Assembly: GCA_000469685.2 (NCBI GenBank)
Contig: LS997566.1
Span: forward strand, 44,131,442 to 44,195,441
Length of the DNA: 64,000 bases
Direction of reading: 5' to 3'
Source of the DNA: Haemonchus contortus
Lineage: Eukaryota; Nematoda; Chromadorea; Rhabditida; Trichostrongylidae
Shown: piece after piece, positions 1-12,300 of the stretch
How positions within the stretch are numbered: position 1 is the first letter of the stretch
Layout of the letters: each line of letters starts with the position of its first letter
Translations under genes and position numbers: made by a program
Notes under the pieces: model-generated
The model's database searches: none
Told to the model about the DNA's origin: nothing
Seen by the model: only the letters and a program-made list of their open reading frames with translations

Positions 1-221
1 CAACTGAAAGGAGGCATTTCCCAATGTCGCTAGAATTTGTGCGCCCAAGGAATGGTATGGTCTATGAGATGGTAAGGCTCTAAAGACCCTAGGTTCACAA
101 AGGACTGCAAACACGTGTTTACGAAGAGATACATAGCTCACAACACTCTCCCTCTGATGCGCCTAACCTTGTTAGCCGACGAACGCCTCAAGTCTTCATT
201 GCTGTTCTCATACCAAAATTG

Positions 222-380
222 TGCATAGATTCAAATCGTAGTGACGTTCAAAATCTTCCCGACCTCGGAGAGATGGAAAGCTTGCCGACCAAGGCAGATA
301 TCGATTCAGGATTCGATTTCTGGACTAGGATAGGTGATAGTGCGCAACGTGCCACTACGCCACCCTCACCGACTTCTGAC
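222..380 (-). mobile_element. tRNA-derived SINE, decayed copy
   Basis: Reverse complement of the SINE family: it retains the rear part (attcaaatcgtagtgacg), the middle (gacctcggagagatggaaag) and the A-box side (gtgccactacgccaccctc), with an internal deletion. Confidence 0.55.
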
Positions 381-1450
381 TTACGCACGATTATTCAATG
401 TTGGAAGAGTGACAAAGACCGTCATGAAACGTCGAACGTCGACTCATCCGTTTCGCTTTTATAGCCGTTCCCAAGAAATAACCCTTGTCCCTAATGTGAC
501 ATAGTGAGTGAAGAATAGTTGTCTTCGTACATATGTTTACAGAGCTCTCAACACTTTCATTTTGAAAACAGCACTTTCTCGAGACTTCTTCTCAGTAGTT
601 CGCGGCAACACCAAGAGGCATGTTCATGAAGCAAAAAAGTCGTTTGAATATAGGTCAACCAAACAAGAAGGCGAAACTCGTGGTACAATGTTGACATTAA
701 CACGTCCTGAGACATTCATACCTAGTAAACAATGTTCCAGCACCCTGTGAAAGTTCATTGAACTATTCCTAGTTAAAAATTCTCAGAGAGTCTCCCTGTG
801 GTTGATGCAACAAAATTATCTGAAGTTGAAATCGGGAAGTGAAAGCGACCGATGATGGAATGAATACCGGAACGGTCTTTATTAGTTTTTATTGGCATTA
901 ATAAAAATAAGTCTTGTAAAGAAAAGGAGAAAGCGGAGAATTGGTTATATCGGCCGTAGTATTTTCGTTGATGCAAAGGTTGACCCTAATCATAAACATT
1001 TCGAACAGAACACTCGTTCGATTTAAGCACGTATACCAGATAGAAGCTTCTGATAGTCGATAGGGATCCATCCTCCTTTTCTGGGGATTGCGCATTCACG
1101 GCCGAGCTAATCCTTCCCTGCTACCCAAACCTGACAAGAGCGTTGAGTTGATGTATGATGTGTAGGATCAAAGGATAAATCTTTTGGCATCAGTCTATCC
1201 CTCTTCTGGGATGCCTCGCATTCCACTTTCTTCCAAATCATATTTGCGGGCTGAATGAGTGTAGGGCATAAACTGGCTGTAATAAGCCAAATTATTGTTT
1301 TTATCCCCCCAGATAGGATTGGTACTATTATACTTATGGATCCAGGAAAGGCTGAACGCCCAAGTAACTCAAGCGGGCATTGATCCGAAATATAGTACCC
1401 CGGCTATAATATGATGTTGTACGCCACTTGCCACTCTATTACAGTAGCCC
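381..1450. other. No feature seen
   Basis: Short open frames only, none with splice continuation, signal peptide or known motif. Intergenic or unknown repeat. Confidence 0.5.
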
Positions 1451-1740
1451 GGGTGCGCTTCGTTGCGCGCGTCCATCGAAACTAGGTCACGTCGCAGCCG
1501 TCGCAGGGGGCGATTCAGCGCGCGATACTAACTAGACGTCGTAGTTGTCAGTGGGGATACGATTTGCGCTTGGTCCACGGCAGTCAGTTCAAAGAGAAGA
1601 TAACACAGACAAATGCCGATCTTTCGCTCCAGTGACACTTGGAGGTACTGTAATGTCATCTCGGGACCTCAGGTGGTGCGCCGCGCGCGAAGTGGGCGGG
1701 GTGACCTACTTTCGACGGACGCGCGCAACGGACGTTTTCC
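1451..1740 (+). mobile_element. GC-rich MITE family B
   Basis: A 290-base copy with inverted ends: GCGCTTCGTTGCGCGCGTCC near the left and GGACGCGCGCAACGGACG near the right. Target repeats CAGTAGCCC and CGATAGCCC (7 of 9). Confidence 0.82.
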
Positions 1741-3357
1741 CGATAGCCCGATGTAGAGGATCAGGCACAATAATAACGACATACAGGGCTTGGTGATGGT
1801 TGAATAATCAAAACTTTAATCAGAAGCTCTTAAGTCCCTCTAAGAAATGCGCATCCGAAATAAAAGCTACCAAAAATTTCATCGGAGAAATTTCTTTTTG
1901 CTTTAGCTGGAGCCTATTTCTGAAGTTAGGTCCCAACTATGCGAAGCAGCGCGAAATTGTTTGAAGGGAACAGTCAATGCCCTGTATAAATAAGCTTCGG
2001 GCTAAGAGGATGAAGTCAAGCTAACTTTGTCGCCAAGACTTTTCCTTACGAAGGAGAACGGTTTCATTGACAGTTAACTTCTTTCACAGTGCGCTTAAAG
2101 TTCCATGGCTGCCATAAAGGGGTCTGCACGGTATTTCCTCTCAAAGGCGCCGTACTGTGAAATCATTGTTCACGCCATATTTTTGGTTCTGATTAGGATG
2201 CTGTCAAGGTTAGCAGGAACATCTGAACGAGAATTGAAAAGGCGAAAAGCGTTTGGTGCCCGGCGTAACTCGGGTGGCTGTAGTCAAACACATCGACTTC
2301 CCATATGTTTGTCTTTGGTCTTTGACTATCTATCTACCATACTTTGGCTACTTTCAACCTATGTGATGTATCTGGGATGAAGGAACATTACCAAGGTTCT
2401 TACTACAGGCGGTATTGGCGATTATTGGTAGAAAATCTTTGCGACTGCTAATTCCCAGGCACGTCCAAACGTATGGGACAAACACTTTTGGACGTGCTCT
2501 CAAAGTTGTCCTCGAAAAACGGGAAGTGTTAATAGTGCCACCCCAAGGGTTCCTCTTTACGCGGCCGTTCAAATTCGTGTCGGGCACATCTCGTGTAAGC
2601 TGGAGCTAACCGAAAAACAATGTACAACTTCGAAAAGTGGTGTACTAGTCGTGGTACCTTTTTAAGAATGCACTCATTGTTAATAGGACATGAAGTTTGC
2701 AACAGTGGCACTGGCAGATGAGTACCTCCCAACAAGCGATGACCTTTTCTAGTTTACGCTGTACTGTAAGCTACAGAATGAAGTTCTTGGAGCCTTTCCC
2801 ATCGAAGGCAATATGGCATTCGGATAGTGTTACTCATTCCTAACCGGTTATCGGTCCACCAAATTTATTCGTTGACCTCACGGTACAGGTAGTGAGCTAG
2901 TTTTTTGAATTGCTCGAACCTTCTCAAGAGTTTCTTGACACGATGACGAAGGAACTGCTAGAGACAATGAGGCGCTTCACAGTTCAGAGCATGAGTTAAC
3001 ACTTGAACTCATTTTGGTCTCTGATGACGGTCCCCGGTGACCAAAGCGCTCATACGATAGCATTTTCGAAAGGCGTACACCCTACACACCCTACTTATTG
3101 CCTTACCATGACAAATGCCGTTCCTGCATACTGTCTATAAAGCCATTAGTCATTCCCCTTTTTCATTCAGAGTCACAACTCGAACTACAAGTCAAGTTTT
3201 TTTGACTACAAAGTCAGCCAACTCTGACAAACAAAACTGGCTCAGTTCAACACAAAAAAATTCGATCTGAGGGAAGGAGACTACGAAAATGTCGATGGAG
3301 TGGGAATGGATGAGGATCTTCTAACTGATAGCAGATCTTTGGTATGAAGTCTTCAGT
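1741..3357. other. No convincing gene
   Basis: The longest frame (2105-2380, plus, 91 residues) has no recognisable domain and no splice context. TATA-like sequences at about 1,984 and 3,134 lack a following gene. Confidence 0.45.
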
Positions 3358-3634
3358 GTCAATCGATCCCGTTCATGGGATGCTCCTCGCATTTCAATTC
3401 CATACAGAATCGTAGTGGCGTACTGAATGCGTACGTGGCCTCTCCAATGACTTGTGGTGGCCAGCTGATGTACAAGTCAGTGTTTTTATCCTCCCAGACG
3501 AGTCTGTTACCAACTATCCGACCCCGGATGAGTGGAAGATGCAGTTGGCCAATGTAGATATCGATCCGGGACTCGAACCCGTGAGCATGCGTGTGTGATA
3601 GTGCGCCACTTGCCACTACATCACATCCGTCCCA
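3358..3634 (-). mobile_element. tRNA-derived SINE, near full length
   Basis: Read on the minus strand it has the A box (TGATGTAGTGG), B box (GGTTCGAGTCC), the GGATAAAAACACTGACTTG middle and the CGCATTCAGTACGCCACT rear block. It gives the false 122-residue frame in this region. Confidence 0.85.
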
Positions 3635-3934
3635 GCCTCTGATTACTTGGAGATAAAAATAAATCTGTGGAAGTTCATATAAAGAAGACTGTTCCACAGG
3701 AAGGGCGTGGACGTCAGCAGATATCATGGGAGCAGAGTTCGGTCAGGTGAAAATCCTTCGTTGACGTATGGGCTTAAGCAGCGCTTCTTCCTGTAGTAGC
3801 CTATGTTAAGATTGACAGGTACAGGTGGTGACAGTATGTCCTAGGTATGTATGTATTCAATGTTATAATATTTGCCATGTCAACAATGTTACAAGACGAA
3901 GAGTTCACTCGATAAAAACTCGTACGAAGTACAG

Positions 3935-4231
3935 TATATAAAGCCAGTGGCCGGCAAAAGATCAACCCAGTTCCATTCACTCAGCGCCCAATATGCTACT
4001 ATCCAAGTTGTACGTGAGCTTACTTGAAAAGTTTTCTTTATTATTTTATTGAAAATCGGATCTACGCTTACAAAACCAATTTCCTACCCGTGTTCCTACC
4101 CAATTAGGCGTAAATCATACTTTAAATATTGCCTATGTACAGCTGTTCCTACGACGTATAGATCCTCGGCTGTAAGAAATGGCATACGACAAAACGGTGC
4201 CTACAACCCTTATATGACCCCGAAATTTTAG
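3935..4231 (+). other. TATA box and possible short gene, weak
   Basis: TATATAAAG at 3,935-3,943 is followed 50 bases later by ATG (3,993) in MLLSKL and a possible gtacgt donor. This copies the TATA-to-short-first-exon layout of the Gln/Tyr-rich gene. Downstream an open frame ends NGAYNPYMTPKF stop at 4,231. I could not find a join that gives a signal peptide, so this may be a decayed gene. Confidence 0.2.
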
Positions 4232-4232
4232 C

Positions 4233-4762
4233 TCAAGATGTTGATCTTGCTTGGAACTCCCACGAGGTTGTTATAAAAATTTTATTTGCTAACGTTTCGG
4301 CGATATCGCCTTCTTCAGAGCCTGAAAGTGGATCAAAACAATTTGCGGATATTAGATCAAAGGTCTCCACAACCCTACAGAAGTTCGAGACCCCACAGAG
4401 CACCACGTAACCCAAAGGAGGAGCACTCACCGTCATTTCGTGGATCCTCGAAATCACCCAGCAACCGATAGTGGGACCAGGTCAGCCGGGCTTGGTCTTC
4501 ATCGGAATCCTTGTGGGAAGGCCAACCTTATATAAGGCCTCAGTTCCCGCGTAATTGTGAGGCATTCCTCCCTCCGGTTCATTTTTGGGTTGGTGGCCTG
4601 TATCCAAAATGCCTCGAGGGATTTGCGCGCGCACAATTGCGGTTCCTGGGCCACGACCTCCACGGTGACCTCAAAAATTAGCTCATTTAGCTCAAGAAAT
4701 CTAATTTCTATCCTGAGCCCATTGCAATTCGCAGAAGGATGTCCACCCATGGGCCAACGCAT
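4233..4762 (-). mobile_element. Penelope-like element, 3' fragment
   Basis: The minus-strand frame 4762..4499 contains QLCARKSLEAFWIQ, NPKMNRREECLTIT and ELRPYI, a pattern I associate with the end of the GIY-YIG endonuclease region of Penelope-like retroelements. Downstream (4,318-4,290) the strand reads CTGAAGA, GGCGATATCGCC and GAAACGTTAGC, the repeat sequence usual after such ORFs. Only the 3' end is present; reverse transcriptase is missing. The family call rests on motif memory. Confidence 0.55.
4290..4325 (-). ncRNA. Hammerhead-ribozyme-like core
   Basis: On the minus strand CTGAAGA (fits CUGANGA) is followed by a GGCG-ATAT-CGCC hairpin and GAAAC, the order of the hammerhead catalytic core with a tetraloop stem II. 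Penelope-like elements are known to encode hammerheads. Stems I and III and the cleavage site could not be drawn convincingly. Confidence 0.4.
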
Positions 4763-5291
4763 TTTGAAAATATTTATAAACTTTAGATTTTTTTTCCCAA
4801 AACCGGTACTGTATTCCTACAGTGTAGATTCATACAGGCAAATTTGAAGGTCAAGATGAGATGACAGAGGTTTTTCCGCATTTTCCAGCTAGTAAAATTT
4901 ACCGAATTTGATTGCATTATTTGAAAATTTTGGAATTAATTAGGTTTCCCTTTTTTCTTATTTTATTTGTCCCTATTTTACGAAAGCCTTCGAGTGTTCA
5001 TCCCTTTTCTGGAGCTCTCCGAAAACAAATGATTCCTCCTTGGGTCTCGGCTGACTCGTGAGGCTCCATCACATTGTGAGATAGCTGAAGACCACTTGTT
5101 TACAAATATTTTCATTTCTGACGAAAAATCGGCATGATTTCCCCACTTTGGTTCGGAGCCCAGTCAAAATGTTTGGAAGTTTTCAGTTGTGACCGAGAGT
5201 AACTCAAAGAACCTTTCTTCCGTGATCAGAGCTGTATTCCCAGAAGTAAAACACGAATGGGAAAATTTCAAGGCTCATTGGAAGATGAGAT

Positions 5292-5506
5292 TTGCATTTC
5301 GAATTAAAACCTTTCAGAATTCTTCTCCTACTCATCTTCCTACTGTGCGAGCTTGTTATCGTCACTGATGCCCAATTTGTAAGTTTTTACTTTTGCCATG
5401 GAATTTCAGTAATTTTTCTCGATTCCATATTCAGTGTTGCTTCGGATGGGGTCTCGGATGGGGATGGGGTGGATGGGGTTGGGGAATGTGGGGAAAGAAG
5501 AAGTAG
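5292..5506 (+). CDS. Candidate small secreted Gly/Trp-rich peptide gene
   Basis: Exon 5292-5378 reads a signal-peptide-like stretch (LKPFRILLLLIFLLCE, then VTDAQF), followed by a gtaagt donor. Exon 5435-5506 continues in phase 0 with CCFGWGLGWGWGGWGWGM and ends WGKKK stop. The layout (hydrophobic leader ending in DAQ, then a short Gly/aromatic-rich mature peptide with a basic end) is that of nematode NLP/caenacin peptides, which are infection-induced epidermal peptides. The frame opens with TTG; the nearest ATG (5,284) is one base out of frame, so either an upstream exon supplies the start, a non-ATG start is used, or the gene is damaged. The assignment is an inference from composition. Confidence 0.5.
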
Positions 5507-5783
5507 CACTCACTGGTACCACACCGCACTCTTCACACGCCAGCTGACGACATTATCTGCTGAATCAACGACGTACCATATCAACCTCAACTTGACAATT
5601 GCCTTATCAAGTTCGTTGTTATATGGGATTTTTGACTGCCCTCTGATCAAGCTTTGTATATATCATTATTACGTGTTATCTATCCAAATTACTCCTACTG
5701 TACCTTTTTATACTGTTATAATAAAAATTACAATCAAAGGAATATTACGAGATCTCGAAAAATCATTTGAATTTTGAAAGCTC

Positions 5784-6356
5784 TTACAATGACCTCTTAC
5801 AGGTGAATGACCTAGATTGAGAGCAAGGATCACTTCAGCATTCATCTCCCACCTGCTCCTTTTTTTTGTATGATCTAAAATTAGTAATAGGGTTCAATCT
5901 CACCTGTGTGGAAAGAAGCGTGCAAGCTCGGTAGCTGACTTATTTGATTTCATAATGAAAGCAGGCGTGGTGGGATAAAATTGGAAAGGAATGGCCCAGG
6001 CTGAGCCAAAGTCTGAGCCCATACCCAAGCAATTTTTCGAAAGTATATAAAAAAACCATTTTGCCATCCACTTACCAGAACAACATTTTTGAAAATGATG
6101 CTCTCTGGAATGCACAGACAACCTAAAATGCCAAATGTTCCATTCCTCTGGGACCGAGCATATCGCAGATTATGGCAAAAAATCAATACCCACTGAAATC
6201 ACTTGCGCTTTATCTGTACACTCACCTTGACTATCATTCCTTCGGGAGCCACAAGCATCCAGACACATCTCGAATCTTTCAGATACGATCGTCCATTACC
6301 AAAGTTTGGATTTGTTATGACACCGCTGTTTGGCCTCGATATCACTCCACCACATT
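5784..6356 (-). CDS. Cubilin CUB domain 20 and C-terminus, partly uncertain
   Basis: Exon 6356..6226 is clear: [20 protein letters not shown] and [14 protein letters not shown]. Exon 6122..6076 follows in phase 0. A next exon ends at the gtgaga donor 5,898-5,903, and a last small exon may run from 5,811 to a stop at about 5,784. The second half lacks recognisable CUB motifs, so either the last domain is degenerate or I mis-joined it. Translation would end tail-to-tail with the peptide gene at 5,292-5,506. Confidence 0.55.
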
Positions 6357-9300
6357 CTAAATGTAGATGTAAAGAAGGAAAGAAATTAAAATTATAATCA
6401 CCAAAACTATGACTGCCAGATTATTGTTATTCAGCTCCAGAGCTCCGAGCTGAGCTCCATAAAATATAAATAAAATCCTACTGAATGCTGTTGCTCATGA
6501 GGCGACGATTTGTGTATGCCCTTTTTTCGAAAATTTTTTTTCGAATGACTCAGATGAATAGTTAGAATAGTTAGAAGAGCAATTCAAGCTTACTGTAATA
6601 TGTCACTTCCAATTTGAACGACATCCCTTCGCTGGGCATAAATGCTGAGTGCATAGAGAAGACGTGAAGTTCAAGGTCCTGGTTCAAGTAGAGACGTGAG
6701 ATCGGCTTGCTCGTGTTCATAAACGAAGCCTTGCAGAAGCGCTCGTACACCACACGAGGAACATCGATTGTCGCTAAAGTAAAAAAAAATATGAAAATAA
6801 ATAAATACATCATTGAACACAGTATGATAACGTAGTCTAGTGGCAAGTGGCGCACTATCACACGCATGGTCATGGGTTGAAATCCCTGAACGATGTCTCG
6901 AACAACCAGATCTTCCATCCCTTCGGGTTTGGTACCAGGGATTCAGTTAATTGGCATCAAAATCGTCTGGGAGGATAAAAAGCATTGAATTGTTCATCGG
7001 CTGGCCACCGCAAATAATTGTACAGCCCGTATACGCATTCAATATGCCACTACGATTCGGATGGATTTGAACGCGGGGCGCATCCCGAAAACAGGATTGA
7101 ATGATGACAAAGACCTTATCTTTTCGTCCTTAATCAATCAGGTGCGATACTATTAAGCAGTACCTGCCAACGATCTCCTAGAGAGCCCAGATTCTTTCTA
7201 AGAGGTTCTGGAAGTTTCCATAAAAACAATATGAAAGGATACCACTCTTTGAATGCCCCTAACATATCCAGAGATTTCGCTATATCGCAATTCGTTAACT
7301 AGACCGAGGTCATTTTCGACGTTCTCGGTTACGCCTTTAGAGGGCTCGAACGAGATATGCCCAGAACCGGCGCATCAGCATCGAAGTGACCGGATTCAAA
7401 TTCGTCGAGAAGTAGGTATCAAATAAGTGGAGTAAGTTGTCATCGTAGAGTAAAATTGGCTAGGAAGTGGGAGTCCGATAACTATTGCAGAATTCTAGGC
7501 AAGAACTTCCCAAGTGTTTCAAATTTTTAGCACTAATTCAGTACGTAGGGCGGAGGTGGTGTAGTGGCAAGTAACGCACTATATCACACGCACGGCCAGG
7601 GGTTCGAATCCTGGATCGATGCCCGCCTAAGCCAACCAAGCCTTCCATCCCTCCGGGGTCGGTGAATTGGTACCTGACTCGTCTGGGAGGATAAAAGCAC
7701 TGTCTTGTACATCGGCTAGCCACCGCAAGTCATTGTATAGGCCACATCTGAATGGAAGTCGAGTGCGGGGGCGCATCCCGCAGACGGGATTGATTAACGC
7801 CAGAAACTTTATCCTTTTATCCTTTTAATTCAGTAGGTACCAAATAGCACATTCGATATGATTACCCTGAACATTTTTTCGTTGAAAAGACCGTAGCTCA
7901 TTTCGCATGCTATACAAATTTCTAACACTTACTACATTTCCGAAATCTGCTGCATCTACTATCCTTTCGTCTCACCTTATTACCTTTAAGGAATAGGTTT
8001 GAGAAGCAGTATCAACTTCACTATACTGCGACATACATATACTATCGAGGAGGTGGTGTTGTGGCAAGTGGCGCGCTGTCGCACATGTATGGTCACGGGT
8101 TCGAATTCTTTATCAATATTTGCCAGCGCCAACCATACTTTCCACCCTTTTGAGATTAGATAGTTGGTACCAGACTCGTCTCAGAGTATGAAAGCAATGA
8201 CTTGTACATCAGCTGATCACCGTAACTCATTGTATGTGTAATGCATACCCGCACCTGAACCGCCACTATGATTCTAAATGGAAGTCGGGTGTGAGGCGCA
8301 AACTAAAAACGGGATTGATTGAGGCCATGGACTTCATCCCGTAGCTTCACCTTTTAGTGGTTTTGACGAGTAACCTATAGGATCACAATCCACTTCGGTT
8401 TTTTTCTACATCAAGAACACTAACCGCACAAATGCCACATGCGACGAATTTGCGTAGTCAACTGAGTCACCGAAAAAGTTAGTCGCTTATGTCAATCTCC
8501 TCGTAAATGTGCTATGCTTGGCGTTCGGGAAATTTGTGCGTCATCCCATCCTGACCTAACGGTACACATGAACCCTACACTTTGTGCAAACAGTAGCCCT
8601 TTTTTCATCATACTCGAACAAACCGAGGGTTCAACTTAGTGGGCGAAGAACAATCGGGCAACGGCTTAACGACCATAACCTCCCTTTTTCCCCGTTTGTC
8701 TATCTACTTAACTGTTGAACCACTTCTACGTTGTGCAGATGAGTAGACGTCGTATCAGTGAGTTCATTTCGCTATCATTACTCGCGGTTGATCCTTGGAA
8801 TAAAAAGCCCACCTCGTTCCTGGTACAGATACAAGTGAGGTAACATATGAGTACAAGGTGAACGGAATGCCTCCCAGTCACGAGAATTATCGGTCATTCC
8901 TTCAAAAGTTTGAGTCCACTGGTGGCGAAAAAATAGAAAAACTCTTAGAAATCTTGAAATCCGAAGCCTTTCCCTAAGGCTAGGCTGGATTATATCGAGC
9001 AGCAGTGGGCGTCAGAGTGATTTGAACCCTTACAGTGCCCTATTTGAGACACCTTCAACTCACCATCAGATGCCCTATGTGACTTCTGAAACCACAAATG
9101 ACGAGGTCCCCAGCAAGGAATACCCACGCCCTGTGAGCGGATTGGGTCCACCATTACACGCCTTTTGGATACTACGTAGACCATGTATGAACGATAGCCA
9201 CTTACATTCAAGTATCACCGAATTTGACCAATCAGAACAGTCCGGAGTGTGAAGAACGGATACTTCGCTGTATTCGCTGATTTCCACGAAAGTTGTGGCG

Positions 9301-12300
9301 TAACCATATGGTCGACGAAGCAATGCATGACAGTACCCTGAAGAGACGGTTATCCATGCAGAGCCCTTCTTAAGTGGTTCGTGTTTGGAGAGTTCTGTAG
9401 ACGGAGCCACTGAACGTCTTCCGGGATGAACCTGATTTTTGTCTTCCAGGGTATCTTGTAAGGACCTTTCAGCACCCCAAGCTTCCTGGGCTGGGAAGAG
9501 CGGGGTTAGGGCAGAAAATCCAAGCAGAATTGGGTCATTCGTGAAATTCTCGTGATTTCCAAGGATCTTTGTGGTAACATGAACCTTTCACCCACTTCAA
9601 AAGTGTGGGCCAAGAAAAACTAGTGTCGGTAACAGTTTCAATAGCACTCACGAACGGTGTCAGTGCTTGTCGATGAGTCGTTGCCGAATATTTGCGAACT
9701 GTTTGTTGTAATGAGAAGGCTACAGCCTTTCTTGTCAAACGTATTGGGTACCTAGAAATGGTTGATTGGGCTGTAAAAGCACATAGGTCGGAAGCGAAAC
9801 ACCAGACATACCTTAGTGTAATTTACTCGGAATGGAACGTAGTACACATCGTCATTTGTTTGATCTGACACCCCTTTGTAGTGTCTTGTGCTTGAATCCG
9901 TATAGCTAGAATAACAGAACGGTGGAGGTGGAGTAATAACTCTCGAAAGTACACTAACAAAGCAGTAACAAAAGTAACTGATTGAACTGGGGCGAGACAT
10001 CTAGCTAGCAATGGTCACGTGCTGTGTGTGGATCTACCTAACATTATTCATCAGCGGGGAGAAGCGACACGGAAATCTAGTGGCCAGCAGCGTTGCCTGA
10101 ACCGGGGTGTGCGACGTTAGTCCTGAATGCATTTCTTCGCGCCGAGGTGCGAAGTGACCTCATTAGTGACTAACCTCGTCTTAATTACGCGACTCCCCTC
10201 GATCGTGACTAACCTCAACTTACCTATGAAAGTGATGGCAATGATGAGAATAGTGAGAAAATGAAATTCCAAGAAAAGTAGTTTTTTTACGTAAAATTTT
10301 TATGGTCTTCTGTTTTAAAAGTTCTATTACCATATGGAAAAGGAAAATTCGAGGGTCATTGAAATGAAGTTCGTGTAAGATGTGAAATTTCATGGCCTTT
10401 GGTTTTAAAAGTTCTATAACAATATAGAATAGAAAAATTCAAGGGTCATAAAAATTGAGTCCGTGTAAGATCTAAAAAAAAATTTTTTTTGAATTTCCAC
10501 TGATCTGTGATATCAAACAACATTTACAGAAGCGGCGTAGTTGTTTGATATTGAGGCATCTCGTGTTTGAAAGGTACCTACCCAACCGCTCCAACCAGTG
10601 CCGCAGCCTTCGCTCCAATCTACCCAACCTTCTTCAAATTTTATTGAATTTTTTTCCGGAATTTCTATCATCTTGTATGGTAATAAAACTTTTAAAACCG
10701 AAGACCATGAAAATTTTACCTTAAAGACTACTTTTCTTGAAATTTCATTTTCTCACTATTCTTATCACTGCCATCACTTTCATAGGTAAGTTGAGGTTAG
10801 TCACGATCGAGGAGAGTCGCGTAATTAAGACGAGGTTAGTCACTAAGGAGGTCACTTCGCACCTCGGCGCGAAGAAATGCATTCAGGACTAACGTCCCAC
10901 ACCCCCTGAACCATCAAGGCTCGTAGGACTCGATCCTGTCGATTGGTTCTGTTCCCACAACCACCTAAGTTGAAAGTTTTGAGCTTGGGTGAGAGAATAC
11001 CGCGTACAGCTTGAAAATTATCCCACTCCTTCAAATGACCAAGCCAAATTGTGTCAGTAGTCGAGCGGTTCTATGTAATAAGTAGGAGTAGGTCTTGAGA
11101 CGCGCATAAAAAGAAGATTGTAACACTCGCTACATCATGTTCCATGACGCTGAAAAAAAAGGGCAATCAGATCGATAGATCGAAAGAGCAAGGAAGTGTA
11201 CGACCGGTTGTGCACGCTGGAGCTATTTCCGCAGCAGCATTTGGAAGATTTTCAACCAAAAAAATTCGCTTACATCACCGTTACAAGATCCGCATCACTG
11301 ACGAATGTCTTGCGGGTATCGCAAAACATACGGTCACTTCGGTAGTTGATCGCCTCGTGCTTTGGTTCGCCATTGAAAAACTGTAAAGGGAAGTTGGCAA
11401 AGTAATATTGCTGTAAGAACTGTTTATACATGAAATAGAGGTGGTGTAGTGGCAAGTGGCGCACTATCTCACATGCACGGTTAGGGGTTTGAATCCCAGA
11501 TAGGTACTCGCCTGGGCCAGCTCAGTCTCCCATCCTTCCAGAGTCGGTTAATTGGTACCATCCTCGTTTGGGAGGATAAAAGCACTGACTTTTACACCGG
11601 CAGGCCATCCCGAATCATTGTATGTATGGAGTTGTCCCGATTAGGTAAAACTACATGGGAGAGGTTATTCTTAATTCCACCTAGCATTGCAATTCTGAAT
11701 TTTCTCTTCATAAAGGTTCAGCCACCCTACTTACATCACCCTATGGGATCACTACCTCCTCGTAGGCATTACTCAAACCTGAGCAGTACATATGAGCCTG
11801 ATGTTCATCAAATACTGAAGGGATTATCGATTTCCCTGATTTTTTGGAGCGGGTGGAATTGAAGGGACGTTGGGTACGCTCCGCTCTTCAGAAGAGCGCT
11901 AAATTCATGCGAAGTAACGCACTCACCACTAGATCAGCAAAGCAACCACCTGTACTGCCACCGTAGCGTTTCTGATAGAAGCCCTGAAATGACTTTGGAT
12001 TACTTTGAACACTGAAAGTTAGCAGGGGAGAGGAGCGCTGAGCAATACGCACATCACGATCGTCAACGAATTCGAATGACAGCATGTAACGATAGCCAAC
12101 ACCTGCACGCAGCTCCCATTCGCATCTGGAAGAAAATATGAAATCACTTATAGCAGAATATACAAATTTTGTAGCAAAAAAGTTTGTTTCCGACGTTTCT
12201 GTAGCTAATTATCGGTACACCTGGCCAACAAAACTTTAGTACTTCATTTTCTATTTTCCTATCAATGGGGCTTCTGACCGGCAAAAAATGCTTTGGATAG

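Noticed and set aside
3359..3727. 122-residue minus frame
   Set aside because: Lies almost wholly in a SINE copy.
9075..9410. 111-residue minus frame treated as one exon
   Set aside because: Only part (9,337-9,206) is CUB19 exon; the flanks are intronic as judged by phase and motif.
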